DNA of 7,032 nt, taken from Alphaproteobacteria bacterium (GTDB lineage: Bacteria > Pseudomonadota > Alphaproteobacteria > JAEULC01). The notes under the pieces were generated by a model. That model worked only from the letters and a program-made list of their open reading frames with translations, had not been told where the DNA came from and did not search any database. The DNA lies in the NCBI GenBank assembly GCA_020851015.1, contig JADZDN010000122.1, positions 1 through 7,032 on the forward strand. Direction: 5' to 3'. Shown piece after piece: positions 1 through 5,879 of this stretch. The stretch's first letter is position 1, and each line of letters opens with the position of its first letter. A program made the position numbers and the translations under genes.

Positions 1-150
1 ACCGAGATCCAGGTCTGGAACACGCCGCACGGCGACATGACCTTCAAGGAGCGCTGGGTCAATTCCGACAGCGGCATGCTGATGCTGATCGAACCCGCCG
101 CCGAGCGCCGCTACCAGGCGCTGCGCTACCGCGACGTGGTGGTGGAGTAG
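1..150 (+). CDS. C-terminal end of an unrecognised protein (partial)
   Basis: Frame 1 is open from the first base to a TAG at 148-150 and gives the last 49 residues of a protein that begins outside the window. The visible tail is mixed and soluble-looking, with a segment TFKERWVNSDSGMLMLIEP and a charged end RYRDVVVE. It has no membrane segment and no motif I can assign to a family. Codon use (G/C at most third positions) matches the intact genes further right, so it looks like a genuine coding end. The next plus-strand reading frame, the nucleotidyltransferase remnant, starts about 40 bases downstream. Function unknown. Confidence 0.7.
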   Translation, partial: TEIQVWNTPHGDMTFKERWVNSDSGMLMLIEPAAERRYQALRYRDVVVE

Positions 151-192
151 GGGGCTTGCGCCGCTGCGTGGATGCGAGCAGATTCGGGCGAC

Positions 193-318
193 ATGCGGCG
201 GGAAGAAGTCATTGCACGCTTGAGGAGCCGCGCCGAGGAGATTCGCGCGCGCGGAGTCACGCGCCTGGCGCTGTTCGGATCGTACGCGCGGGACGAGGCG
301 CGGCCCGATAGCGATATC
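193..318 (+). pseudogene. Truncated minimal nucleotidyltransferase (MNT/antitoxin type)
   Basis: From ATG 193 the frame encodes about 42 residues matching the N-terminus of small NTP_transf_2-type nucleotidyltransferases. A basic helix (residues 2-20) is followed by the strand RLALFGSYARDEARPDSDI. In this family the signature is GS, about ten residues, then DxD; the two acidic residues bind metal and NTP. Here GS is residues 29-30 and the first Asp is residue 41, but the expected second Asp is Pro43 and homology stops there. An in-frame ATG at 172 adds seven unconvincing residues. Beyond 318 the frame stays open to 1095, but this is only the antisense of the repeat-protein gene. Such proteins usually pair with a HEPN toxin; none is present. 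Loss of the second Asp and of the rest of the domain makes this an inactive remnant. Confidence 0.65.
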
Positions 319-659
319 CCCGTGCCGACAACGACCATTGCGCCGGCTTGTCCGGCCGGGCCTTGGGGATCGGGGGCGTGCGCCGGCGTCGGGGTCGCCG
401 CCAGCATCGCGGCCGGCGGGTTGCCCCGGTCGCCGCCATGGCTGTTGACGAACAGGTCATTGACGCCGCTCAGCGACCGCAGCGAGCCGAGCGACGCGCC
501 GAAGCGGGAGGCACCGCCGCTCAAGCCCGTTCCGCCGCCGCCCATCGCCGTGCCGTCCGTCGTGCGGCCCATGCCGGAATTGCCGCCGGTTGGATCGAGC
601 AATTTCCGATCCTTGCTCCGCGCCATGCCCGAGGCGCCGCCGGTTGCGTTGTCGCCCGT

Positions 660-839
660 GGGCTTTCCGCTGCCGAGACCAGACGATCCGCCGGTGGTGC
701 CGCCGGTGGTGCCGCCGGTGGGCTTGCCGCTGCTGAGGTCCGACGATCCAACCATGGCGCCGTCCGCGGGCTTGGCGCTGCTGAGGCCGGACGGGCCAGG
801 GTCGCCGGGCGGCTTGCCGGAATCGAGTCCCGAGGGACC
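660..839 (-). repeat. Four imperfect 30-bp coding repeats plus a 12-bp tandem array
   Basis: Within the repeat-protein gene, four related 30-bp units lie at about 810-839, 769-798, 719-748 and 660-689. In minus-strand order they encode GPSGLDSGKP, GPSGLSSAKP, GSSDLSSGKP and GSSGLGSGKP. Between the last two is a tandem 12-bp repeat (688-699, 700-711 and an imperfect 712-723; unit CCGCCGGTGGTG on the plus strand) that encodes TGGT repeats. All unit lengths are multiples of three, so copy-number change would preserve the frame, as expected of a length-variable surface or secreted protein. Confidence 0.75.
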
Positions 840-858
840 GCCATCGCGTGGTGATCGG

Positions 859-942
859 CCCTGGTCGGGCGAACTGTCCTTTGGACTTGCCGGCGCCGAT
901 GCCCGTGCGCGAACCCTGGTCCGGCGAATTGCTCTTGGATTT
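859..942 (-). repeat. Direct repeat pair carrying the one-base frameshift
   Basis: Two similar segments lie at 914-942 (29 bases) and 859-888 (30 bases). On the minus strand the first encodes KSKSNSPDQG and the second would encode KSK-SSPDQG. They align base for base on either side of one extra base in the second copy, within about 876-884 next to a TTT run at 880-882. The offset moves the reading frame by one and explains why the signal peptide and the downstream repeats lie in different frames. Confidence 0.65.
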
Positions 943-1107
943 CCCGGTCGTCGCGTTCGCGCCATTGTCGTTCGGGACGACGTCGCCCAGCGCGGCGTCC
1001 GGCGGCGCGCCGCAGCACAGGGCGACAAGGACAAGCACGGGGGCTACGCGCTTCATCGTGCTCCCCCCAGCGAAATTCTACCTGGGGAAAGCTAGCCGGG
1101 AAAGCGG

Positions 1108-1136
1108 GGGACCGATGTGAGCTGCTTCTCAGTCCC
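1108..1136 (-). terminator. Weak stem-loop downstream of the LysE gene
   Basis: Imperfect hairpin with arms GGGAC/GTCCC (1108-1112 and 1132-1136) and an inner TGAG/CTCA stem (1118-1121 and 1128-1131), separated by a 5-base bulge on one side. It lies 11 bases past the LysE stop and before the next minus-strand gene, the usual place for a terminator. There is no clear U-run after it on the minus strand, so intrinsic termination is doubtful. Confidence 0.25.
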
Positions 1137-1146
1137 TGGGATCGCC

Positions 1147-1752
1147 TCACCCCACCACCGGCACCAGCGACAGCACCAGCAGCGCCGCCATCGACCAGTT
1201 GAAGGCCGCGCGCGCCCGCGGGTTCTCCAGCCAGTGGCCCAGCCCGGCGCCGAACAGCGCCCATAGCGCCAGGGACGGGAAGCAGGTGACGATGAACATG
1301 ACGGCGATCAGCGCGGCCTCGCCCAGCACGGATCCGCCGACCGTCGTGTAGGTGGTCAGCGCGCCCACCGCGATGATCCAGGCTTTCGGGTTGATCCACT
1401 GGAACAGCGCCGCCTCGATGAAGCCGATCGGGCGCACCTTGCCGTCGGCGGTCTTCTCGCCGCCCGCGCGGGCGATGCGCCACGCGAGGTAGAGCAGGTA
1501 GGCGGCGCCGACGAACTTCATCGCCTGGTGGATCTGCGGATAGGCGTGGAAGAGCTGCGCGAAGCCCAGGCTCAGCGCCAGGATCATCGCCGGAAAGCCG
1601 AAGGTCACCCCCAGCATGTGCGGGATCGAGCGACGGAAGCCGAAATTCGCGGCCGAGGCCGTGACCATCACGTTGTTCGGGCCCGGCGTGATCGACATGC
1701 TGAGCGCGAACAGGAACAGCGGGCCCAGCAGGCTTTGCATCGCCACGCCCAT
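1147..1752 (-). CDS. LysE/RhtB family amino-acid exporter
   Basis: A 201-residue inner-membrane protein of the LysE translocator family, which exports amino acids and related small molecules; 200-210 residues is the normal length. The hallmark PGPNN lies at residues 23-27 at the end of the first hydrophobic segment, and the second conserved motif FQWINPKAW at 117-125. Six hydrophobic segments are visible, at roughly 8-30, 43-67, 76-94, 112-132, 143-168 and 183-201. A hydrophilic loop at about 95-110 (GGEKTADGK) lies between the third and fourth, as in the family. The ATG at 1752 is 2 bases after the stop of the MocR gene and has no obvious ribosome binding site, implying translational coupling; ATG 1740 (residue 5) is the alternative. 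The upstream regulator probably controls its expression. The exported substrate cannot be deduced. Confidence 0.9.
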   Translation of the reverse strand: MGVAMQSLLGPLFLFALSMSITPGPNNVMVTASAANFGFRRSIPHMLGVTFGFPAMILALSLGFAQLFHAYPQIHQAMKFVGAAYLLYLAWRIARAGGEKTADGKVRPIGFIEAALFQWINPKAWIIAVGALTTYTTVGGSVLGEAALIAVMFIVTCFPSLALWALFGAGLGHWLENPRARAAFNWSMAALLVLSLVPVVG

Positions 1753-1754
1753 GG

Positions 1755-3143
1755 TCAGACGATGTGGCGGCGCAGCGTCTCGGCGTCGCCGGGCGATCCG
1801 ATGATCGCCACGATGGTGTCGAGCGCGCGGCCGAGCGTGGCGCGGTCGGGCGGCGAGCCCAGCGTGACGCGGAACGCGTTCGGCACCGGCGCGTCGTCGA
1901 CGGCGAAGGAGCCGGCGGGGCAAAGCAGGATGCCGCGGCGCTGGGCTTCCTCGGCCACGTCGCCGGCGCGCCGGCCCTCCGGCAGCTCGATGAACCCGTG
2001 CAGCGCATCCGGCCGTCCGCGCCAGCGCAGCCCGCGCAGCGCCTGGGCGGCGATGGCGTGGCGCTCGGCCATCTCGGCGCGGATCGTCGCCACGACGCGG
2101 TCGGCGGTGCCGTCGTCGATCCAGCGCGTGGCGATCTCGGCGTTGATCGCGGGCTGCGCCAGCGCCATGGCGTAGACGGTCTCGGCTAGCCGCGCCTTCA
2201 GCGCCGGCGGCGCCACCACCCAGGCGACGCGCAATCCGACCGCCAGGCATTTCGACGCGCTGGCGACATAGATCACGTGGTCCGGCGCCAAGGCGGCGAT
2301 CGGCGCGGGGCGCCGGCGGGGGATGTAGCCGTAGACGTCGTCCTCCACCAGGATCAGGTCGCGCGCGCGCAACACCTCGGCGATGGCGCGCCGGCGGGTC
2401 TCGCCCATCAGCGCGGTGGTCGGGCTGTGGATCGTCGGCGTCAGGAACACCAGCCGCGCGCCGGTCTCGCGCGCCGCGCGGTCGATCGCCTCGGGCAGCG
2501 CGCCCTCCGCGTCGATCGCCACGCCCATCGGCCGCGCGCCGCCCAGCCGCAGCGCGTTGCCGACGCCGCCATAGGTCATGTGCTCGGTGAGCACCGTGTC
2601 GCCCGGGCGCACCAGCGCCAGCAGCGTGGCGGCCAGCGCGTGCTGCGCGCCGCCGGTGACGAGGATGCGGCTCTCCGGCGCCTCCAGCCCGACGCGCGCG
2701 ATCCACTGCGACCCGGCGCGGCGATGCGCGCGGTGGCCGGCCTCGGGCGTGTAGGACAGCAACGTCTCGAGCGCGGCCGGATGCCGGCTCAGTTCCTGCA
2801 GCGACTGCGCCAGCGCGTCCGCCTGGCCCGCCATCGGCGGCGTGTTGCGGGTGAGATCGAGCGTGCCCGTGGCGGGCGCGGGCGCCGTCTCCGCCGGTGC
2901 CGGCGCCAGCACATAGGTGCCGCGCCCGACCTGGCCCGACACCAGCCGGCGCTGCTCGGCCAGCGCATAGGCGCGCCCGATCGTGCCGACCGTCACGCCC
3001 AGCTTCCACGCCAGCGCGCGCTGCGGCGGCAGCTTCACCCCCGCCTCCAGCTCGCCTGATCGCACCGCGTCGGCGATCGCTTCCGCCAGCGCCTCATAGC
3101 GCGGCCCCTTGCGCGCGGACAAATCCGGCTGCCAACTTGTCAT
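1755..3143 (-). CDS. MocR/PdxR-type regulator: GntR wHTH fused to aminotransferase-like domain
   Basis: A 462-residue transcription regulator of the MocR subgroup of GntR proteins. Residues about 14-78 form the winged helix (RYEALAEAIADAV; LPPQRALAWKLGVTVGTIGRAY; GRGTYV wing). An Ala/Pro-rich linker (about 79-97) leads to a fold-type I aminotransferase domain. PLP-site residues are visible: Lys298 in SASK as the Schiff-base lysine, the acidic pair in VEDDVYG (267-272) that contacts the pyridine ring, Arg305 in GLR, and a late Arg in FRVTLG. Such proteins sense PLP or a PLP-amino-acid adduct rather than catalyse transamination. I chose ATG 3143: MTSWQPDL is a typical MocR start, and the in-frame GTG at 3170 falls inside the promoter candidate. 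Its partner is the LysE exporter immediately downstream, suggesting control of amino-acid efflux. It is divergent from the DUF1127 gene. Confidence 0.92.
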   Translation of the reverse strand: MTSWQPDLSARKGPRYEALAEAIADAVRSGELEAGVKLPPQRALAWKLGVTVGTIGRAYALAEQRRLVSGQVGRGTYVLAPAPAETAPAPATGTLDLTRNTPPMAGQADALAQSLQELSRHPAALETLLSYTPEAGHRAHRRAGSQWIARVGLEAPESRILVTGGAQHALAATLLALVRPGDTVLTEHMTYGGVGNALRLGGARPMGVAIDAEGALPEAIDRAARETGARLVFLTPTIHSPTTALMGETRRRAIAEVLRARDLILVEDDVYGYIPRRRPAPIAALAPDHVIYVASASKCLAVGLRVAWVVAPPALKARLAETVYAMALAQPAINAEIATRWIDDGTADRVVATIRAEMAERHAIAAQALRGLRWRGRPDALHGFIELPEGRRAGDVAEEAQRRGILLCPAGSFAVDDAPVPNAFRVTLGSPPDRATLGRALDTIVAIIGSPGDAETLRRHIV

Positions 3144-3151
3144 GGTGACAA

Positions 3152-3180
3152 TGTTTAGATTGACTGGCACAGTTTGTCAA
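3152..3180 (-). promoter_or_regulatory. Candidate promoter of the MocR-LysE unit
   Basis: On the minus strand a perfect TTGACA (3180-3175) is followed after 17 bases by TAAACA (3157-3152). Transcription would begin near 3145, almost at the chosen ATG 3143, so the message would be leaderless or nearly so. This fits the absence of a ribosome binding site there. The -10 match is only moderate. Confidence 0.45.
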
Positions 3181-3187
3181 ATGTATT
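3160..3187 (+). promoter_or_regulatory. Candidate promoter for the DUF1127 unit
   Basis: TTGACT (3160-3165) and TGTATT (3182-3187) are 16 bases apart, in the right place to transcribe the DUF1127 gene. It overlaps the minus-strand promoter candidate, so the two divergent units could compete or be co-regulated. Both hexamers are imperfect. Confidence 0.35.
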
Positions 3188-3220
3188 GATACAAGAGGGA
3201 GGAAATAAGGATATTGTATC
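3182..3220. promoter_or_regulatory. Inverted repeats in the divergent region, possible MocR operator
   Basis: A near-perfect palindrome TGTATTGATACA lies at 3182-3193. A 7-bp perfect inverted pair GATACAA (3188-3194) and TTGTATC (3214-3220) is separated by 19 bases. A further pair, TGACAA and TTGTCA, flanks the minus-strand promoter (about 3145-3150 and 3174-3179). The region is AT-rich compared with the rest of the window. MocR regulators often bind repeated half-sites in the region shared with their target; assignment to this regulator is inference. Confidence 0.4.
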
Positions 3221-3228
3221 GGAGCTTT

Positions 3229-3234
3229 GGAGGA
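3229..3234 (+). promoter_or_regulatory. Ribosome binding site deciding the DUF1127 start
   Basis: GGAGGA is a near-perfect anti-16S match. It rules out the TTG at 3227, which it overlaps, and favours ATG 3239 over ATG 3236 by spacing. Confidence 0.6.
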
Positions 3235-3238
3235 CATG

Positions 3239-3454
3239 ATGCGGCACAATATCGACACAATCGGTGCGCTTGCGGCGAGCGACGCCCCGGCGGGCGGGGT
3301 TTTGCGGCGGGCGGTTCGGGTCTTGCTGGCCTGGCAGCAGCGGGCGCGCGAGCGCCGCGCGCTGGCGGCGATGGACGAGCACATGCTGCACGACCTGGGG
3401 CTGACCCGCGTCGACATCATGATCGAGCTGGACAAACCCTTCTGGCGACCCTAG
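3239..3454 (+). CDS. DUF1127 (YjiS-like) small protein
   Basis: A 71-residue basic protein. The C-terminal half (about 36-66) carries the DUF1127 pattern: RERRALAAMDEHMLHDLGLTR followed by an acidic-hydrophobic turn and the end DKPFWRP. DUF1127 proteins are 50-90 residues long and common in alpha- and gammaproteobacteria. At least one, CcaF1 of Rhodobacter, binds RNA, and others affect stress and metabolic phenotypes; the role here is unknown. GGAGGA at 3229-3234 sets the start: ATG 3239 lies 4 bases after it. ATG 3236 is too close, and an in-frame TTG at 3227 overlaps the binding site itself. The N-terminal 20 residues are poorly conserved in type. The GNAT gene follows 44 bases later. Confidence 0.88.
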   Translation: MRHNIDTIGALAASDAPAGGVLRRAVRVLLAWQQRARERRALAAMDEHMLHDLGLTRVDIMIELDKPFWRP

Positions 3455-3498
3455 CGGCGATCGGCGATCATTCCGCTCGAACAGCAGGGATGGACGCG

Positions 3499-4107
3499 AT
3501 GAAGGTCGAGCCGGTGGTCCTGGAGTCGGCGGCGATCCGCCTGGAGCCGCTCGCGGCCGGGCACGAGGCGGATCTCGCCGCCGGGCTCGACCCCACGCTG
3601 ACGCAGTGGTTCACCAAGCCGCTGCTGACGCGCGAGGACATGCGCGACTACATCGCGGCCGCCCTTGCCGGCCAGGCGAAGGGCGACATGCTGCCGTTCG
3701 CCACGATCCTGCGCGAGACGGGCAAGGCGATCGGCACGACGCGGTTCGGGGCGATCGATCGCGCAAACCGCCGCGCCGAGATCGGCTGGACCATGGTGGC
3801 GCGGCCCTACCAGCGCTCGGCGGTCAATTCGCAGGCCAAGCTTTTGATGCTCGCGCACGCGTTCGAGACCTGGGGCTGCATCCGCGTCGAGTTCAAGACC
3901 GACTCGCTGAACATCCAGTCGCGCACGGCCTTGAAGCGCCTGGGCGCGGTGGAGGAGGGCATTCTGCGCAACCACATGGTCTGCGCCTCCGGCCGCATCC
4001 GCCACAGCGTCTATTTCTCGATCACCAGTGAGGAGTGGCCGTCGGTCAAGCAGCGCCTGATCCGGCGCCTCGCCGCCGGCGGGAACGACAAGGCGCTGGT
4101 CGCCTAG
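3499..4107 (+). CDS. GNAT acetyltransferase, RimJ/RimL-like
   Basis: A cytoplasmic protein of 202 residues (205 if ATG 3490 is used) of the GNAT superfamily, which moves an acetyl group from acetyl-CoA to an amine. It resembles the RimJ/RimL-like Acetyltransf_3 group. The N-terminal strand IRLEPLAAGHEADL is typical. The segment IGWTMVARPYQRSAVNSQAK (95-114) aligns with the acetyl-CoA-binding loop of motif A; the usual Gly-rich Q/RxxGxG is replaced here by QRSAVN. The segment around Asn138 and Arg142 (SLNIQSRTALKRLGA) is the conserved CoA-contacting region. I chose ATG 3499 because AGGG at 3486-3489 is 9 bases away; it touches ATG 3490 directly. The PhzF gene follows 17 bases later, so the two are probably co-transcribed. 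The acceptor substrate cannot be told; a role in detoxification or small-molecule modification is possible. Confidence 0.88.
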   Translation: MKVEPVVLESAAIRLEPLAAGHEADLAAGLDPTLTQWFTKPLLTREDMRDYIAAALAGQAKGDMLPFATILRETGKAIGTTRFGAIDRANRRAEIGWTMVARPYQRSAVNSQAKLLMLAHAFETWGCIRVEFKTDSLNIQSRTALKRLGAVEEGILRNHMVCASGRIRHSVYFSITSEEWPSVKQRLIRRLAAGGNDKALVA

Positions 4108-4124
4108 GCATCAGGGAGATCGCG

Positions 4125-4922
4125 GTGAAGCTTCCCCTCTATCAGCTCGACGCCTTCGCCGGCGCGGTGTTCGCCGGCAATCCGGCCGCGGTCTGCCCGC
4201 TGAAGGAATGGCTGCCCGAGGCCACGATGCAGGCGATCGCCGCCGAGAACAACCTGGCCGAGACCGCGTTCTTCGTCGGGGCCAAGGGCAGCTACGCGAT
4301 CCGCTGGTTCACGCCGGCGATCGAGGCGGATTTGTGCGGCCACGCGACCCTGGCCTCGGCCGCCGTGGTGATGACGCATCTCGAGCCCGGATTGGAGAAA
4401 GTGACCTTCTCCACGCGCCGCGCCGGCGACCTCTACGTCGCGCGGGACGGCGAGCGCTACGTGCTCGATTTCCCGGCCTGGCCGGCGAAGCCGGTCGTCG
4501 CGCCCGACGGGCTCGACCGCGCGCTGGGCGCGCGCCCGACGCAGGTGCTGTCCGGCAAGCGCGACTACCTCTGCGTCTTCGCCGACGCGGCCACGGTCAA
4601 GGCGCTGAAGCCCGACATGGCGGCCCTGAAGCGCCTGGAAAAGCCGGTGGTCGCGACCGCGCCCGGCGACGCGGGCGGGCCGATGGCTTGCGATTTCGTG
4701 TCGCGCTTCTTCGCGCCCAGTCACGGGATCGACGAGGATCCTGTCACCGGCTCGGCGCATTGCATGCTGACCCCCTACTGGGCCGAGCGCCTGGGCAAGA
4801 CCAGCATGACGGCGCGCCAGGTCTCGCCGCGCGGCGGCGAGCTGGCGGTCGCGCTGAAGGGCGGTCGCGTCGCGATCGGCGGCCGCGTGGCGCCCTACCT
4901 GGAAGGCACGATCCATGTCTGA
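4125..4922 (+). CDS. PhzF-family isomerase/epimerase-like protein, copy 1
   Basis: A 265-residue protein of the PhzF/diaminopimelate-epimerase fold, a duplicated-barrel family of cofactor-independent isomerases. The start is GTG 4125, with AGGGAG at 4113-4118 six bases upstream. Family marks in order: LDAFAGAVFAGNPAAV (8-23); ENNLAETAF, with Glu46 at the position of the catalytic Glu of PhzF; LCGHATL, with His73; FVSRFFAP (191-198); and GIDEDPVTGSAH, with Asp205. PhzF of phenazine synthesis uses the equivalent Glu, His and Asp for a 1,5-H shift of its substrate. No other phenazine genes are here, so a phenazine role is unlikely and the substrate is unknown. The gene is duplicated directly downstream. 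It has six extra residues near 181-186 compared with copy 2. Confidence 0.9.
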   Translation: MKLPLYQLDAFAGAVFAGNPAAVCPLKEWLPEATMQAIAAENNLAETAFFVGAKGSYAIRWFTPAIEADLCGHATLASAAVVMTHLEPGLEKVTFSTRRAGDLYVARDGERYVLDFPAWPAKPVVAPDGLDRALGARPTQVLSGKRDYLCVFADAATVKALKPDMAALKRLEKPVVATAPGDAGGPMACDFVSRFFAPSHGIDEDPVTGSAHCMLTPYWAERLGKTSMTARQVSPRGGELAVALKGGRVAIGGRVAPYLEGTIHV

Positions 4923-4949
4923 GCGCGGCCGAACCGCGCGGGGGCGGGG

Positions 4950-5729
4950 ATGAGGATTCCGATCTATCGCCTGGATGCATTTGCCGGCGCGGTATTCTCC
5001 GGCAACCCGGCCGCGGTGTGCCCGTTGGCCGAATGGCTGCCGGACGCGACGATGCAGGCGATCGCCGCCGAGAACAACCTGCCCGACACCGCCTTCGTCG
5101 TCGGCGGCCGGGGCGAATACGCGATCCGCTGGTTCTCGCCGACCGTCGAGGCGAGCCTGTGCGGCCACGCCACGCTGGCTTCGGCCGCGGTGGTGACGAC
5201 TTATCTCGAGCCCGGCCTGCGGCGGGTCAAATTCAATTCGCCGCGCGCCGGCGAATTGTCGGTCGCGCGCGACGGCGATCGCTACACGCTCGATCTGCCG
5301 TCCTGGCCGCCGAAACCCGTTCCGATGCCCGACGGGCTGGAGCGGGCGCTGGGCGCGAGGCCGCTCGAAATTCTGGCGACGCGCGACTATCTCTGCGTCT
5401 TCGCCGATGAAGCCGCGGTGCGGGCGCTGCGGCCCGACATGGCGCTGCTCCGCCGGATGGACAAGGCGGTGATCGCGACCGCCGCCGGCACGGAAAGCGA
5501 TTTCGTCTCGCGCTTCTTCGCCCCCTGCCGCGGCATCGACGAGGACCATGTCACCGGCTCGGCCCATTGCACGCTGACGCCGTTCTGGGCCGCGCGGCTC
5601 GGCAAGGCCGGCATGGCCGGACGCCAGGTTTCGGCGCGGGGCGGCGAACTGGCGGTCGCGCTGAAGGGCGACCGCGTCGCGATCGGCGGCAAGGTGGCGC
5701 CGTATCTGGAGGGCACGATTGAGGTCTGA
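4950..5729 (+). CDS. PhzF-family protein, copy 2, with altered active-site residues
   Basis: A 259-residue tandem paralogue of the preceding gene, roughly 70% identical by eye, in the same orientation after 27 bases and without a terminator between them. ATG 4950 is preceded by a G-rich stretch (4941-4949), a poor ribosome binding site, so coupling to copy 1 is likely. The same landmarks are present: LDAFAGAVFSGNP, LCGHATL (His73), FVSRFFAP and VTGSAH. However, the catalytic Glu position holds Asp (ENNLPDTAF, Asp46, codon GAC 5085-5087), and the usual EDPVTGSA reads EDHVTGSA (His200, codon CAT 5547-5549). Asp199, equivalent to the third catalytic residue, is retained. The frame is intact and codon use is normal, so this is not a decaying copy. 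It may have changed or reduced catalysis, a new substrate, or a role as dimer partner of copy 1; PhzF proteins are dimers. Confidence 0.88.
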   Translation: MRIPIYRLDAFAGAVFSGNPAAVCPLAEWLPDATMQAIAAENNLPDTAFVVGGRGEYAIRWFSPTVEASLCGHATLASAAVVTTYLEPGLRRVKFNSPRAGELSVARDGDRYTLDLPSWPPKPVPMPDGLERALGARPLEILATRDYLCVFADEAAVRALRPDMALLRRMDKAVIATAAGTESDFVSRFFAPCRGIDEDHVTGSAHCTLTPFWAARLGKAGMAGRQVSARGGELAVALKGDRVAIGGKVAPYLEGTIEV

Positions 5730-5879
5730 CGCGGCGTGCGAGGGCGCCGGTGCCGTTCGGAGGGGATGCAGCATTGGCTGGCCGCCCCGCGCAAGAAGGG
5801 TCGGCTGATCCTCACATTCCTTGATTGCGCGACTTTCCCAGGACGCGTTGAAACGAAACCGTCGACGTGCCGGCTGGCG

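Larger units (their letters stand above)
319..1056 (-). pseudogene. Secreted Gly/Ser/Pro-rich repeat protein, frameshifted
   Basis: The ATG at 1056 has a good ribosome binding site (GGGGGAG, about 5 bases upstream on the minus strand). It starts a classical Sec signal peptide: Lys-Arg, then the core VAPVLVLVALCCGAPP, with probable cleavage near AALG|DV (about residue 24). The mature part begins with low-complexity KSKSNSPDQGSR sequence. Near 876-884 the coding frame shifts by one base. The original frame becomes Arg-rich and ends at 457. The neighbouring frame carries the continuing repeats: four copies of a GxSxLxSxKP unit, then GASGM, GNSGM and GGTGL variants, then a Pro/Ala-rich tail. That frame reaches the nucleotidyltransferase junction near 319 without a stop and formally runs antisense to 126. 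No enzyme domain is visible; a cell-surface or periplasmic structural role is only a guess. A sequencing error would restore the middle but not supply a natural C-terminus. Confidence 0.6.
4125..5729 (+). repeat. Tandem gene duplication (two PhzF genes)
   Basis: The two genes align over their whole lengths. The longest identical stretch I found is 33 bases, at 4224-4256 and 5049-5081, offset by 825 bases; it codes for the conserved segment before the catalytic Glu position. Many shorter identical blocks occur, for example around the VTGSAH motif and the last 20 codons. Protein similarity is uniform end to end, indicating duplication of the whole gene rather than independent acquisition. Confidence 0.85.

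Noticed and set aside
660..839. CRISPR-like array
   Set aside because: Units are coding, unevenly spaced, imperfect and in frame, with no unique spacers of constant length.
172..1095. A single 307-residue plus-strand protein starting with a nucleotidyltransferase-like segment
   Set aside because: Only the first 40-odd residues look like a protein family. The rest is Pro-rich antisense of the minus-strand repeat gene, which has a signal peptide and clear peptide repeats.
521..2008. A 495-residue minus-strand frame across the LysE and repeat-protein genes
   Set aside because: Biased composition and no motifs. It reads out of frame through two recognised genes.
1147..3009. A 620-residue fusion of the regulator region with the LysE exporter
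   Set aside because: Its upstream two-thirds is an out-of-frame Arg/Ala-rich reading of the MocR gene. Only the part from 1752 downward is the real exporter.
3214..3498. N-terminal extension of the acetyltransferase back to 3214
   Set aside because: The extension overlaps the DUF1127 gene in another frame and is Gly/Ala/Arg-rich. The family start fits ATG 3490 or 3499.
4125..5729. Phenazine biosynthesis locus
   Set aside because: Only PhzF-family genes are present, with no other phz genes. The family is broad and most members are not involved in phenazine synthesis.
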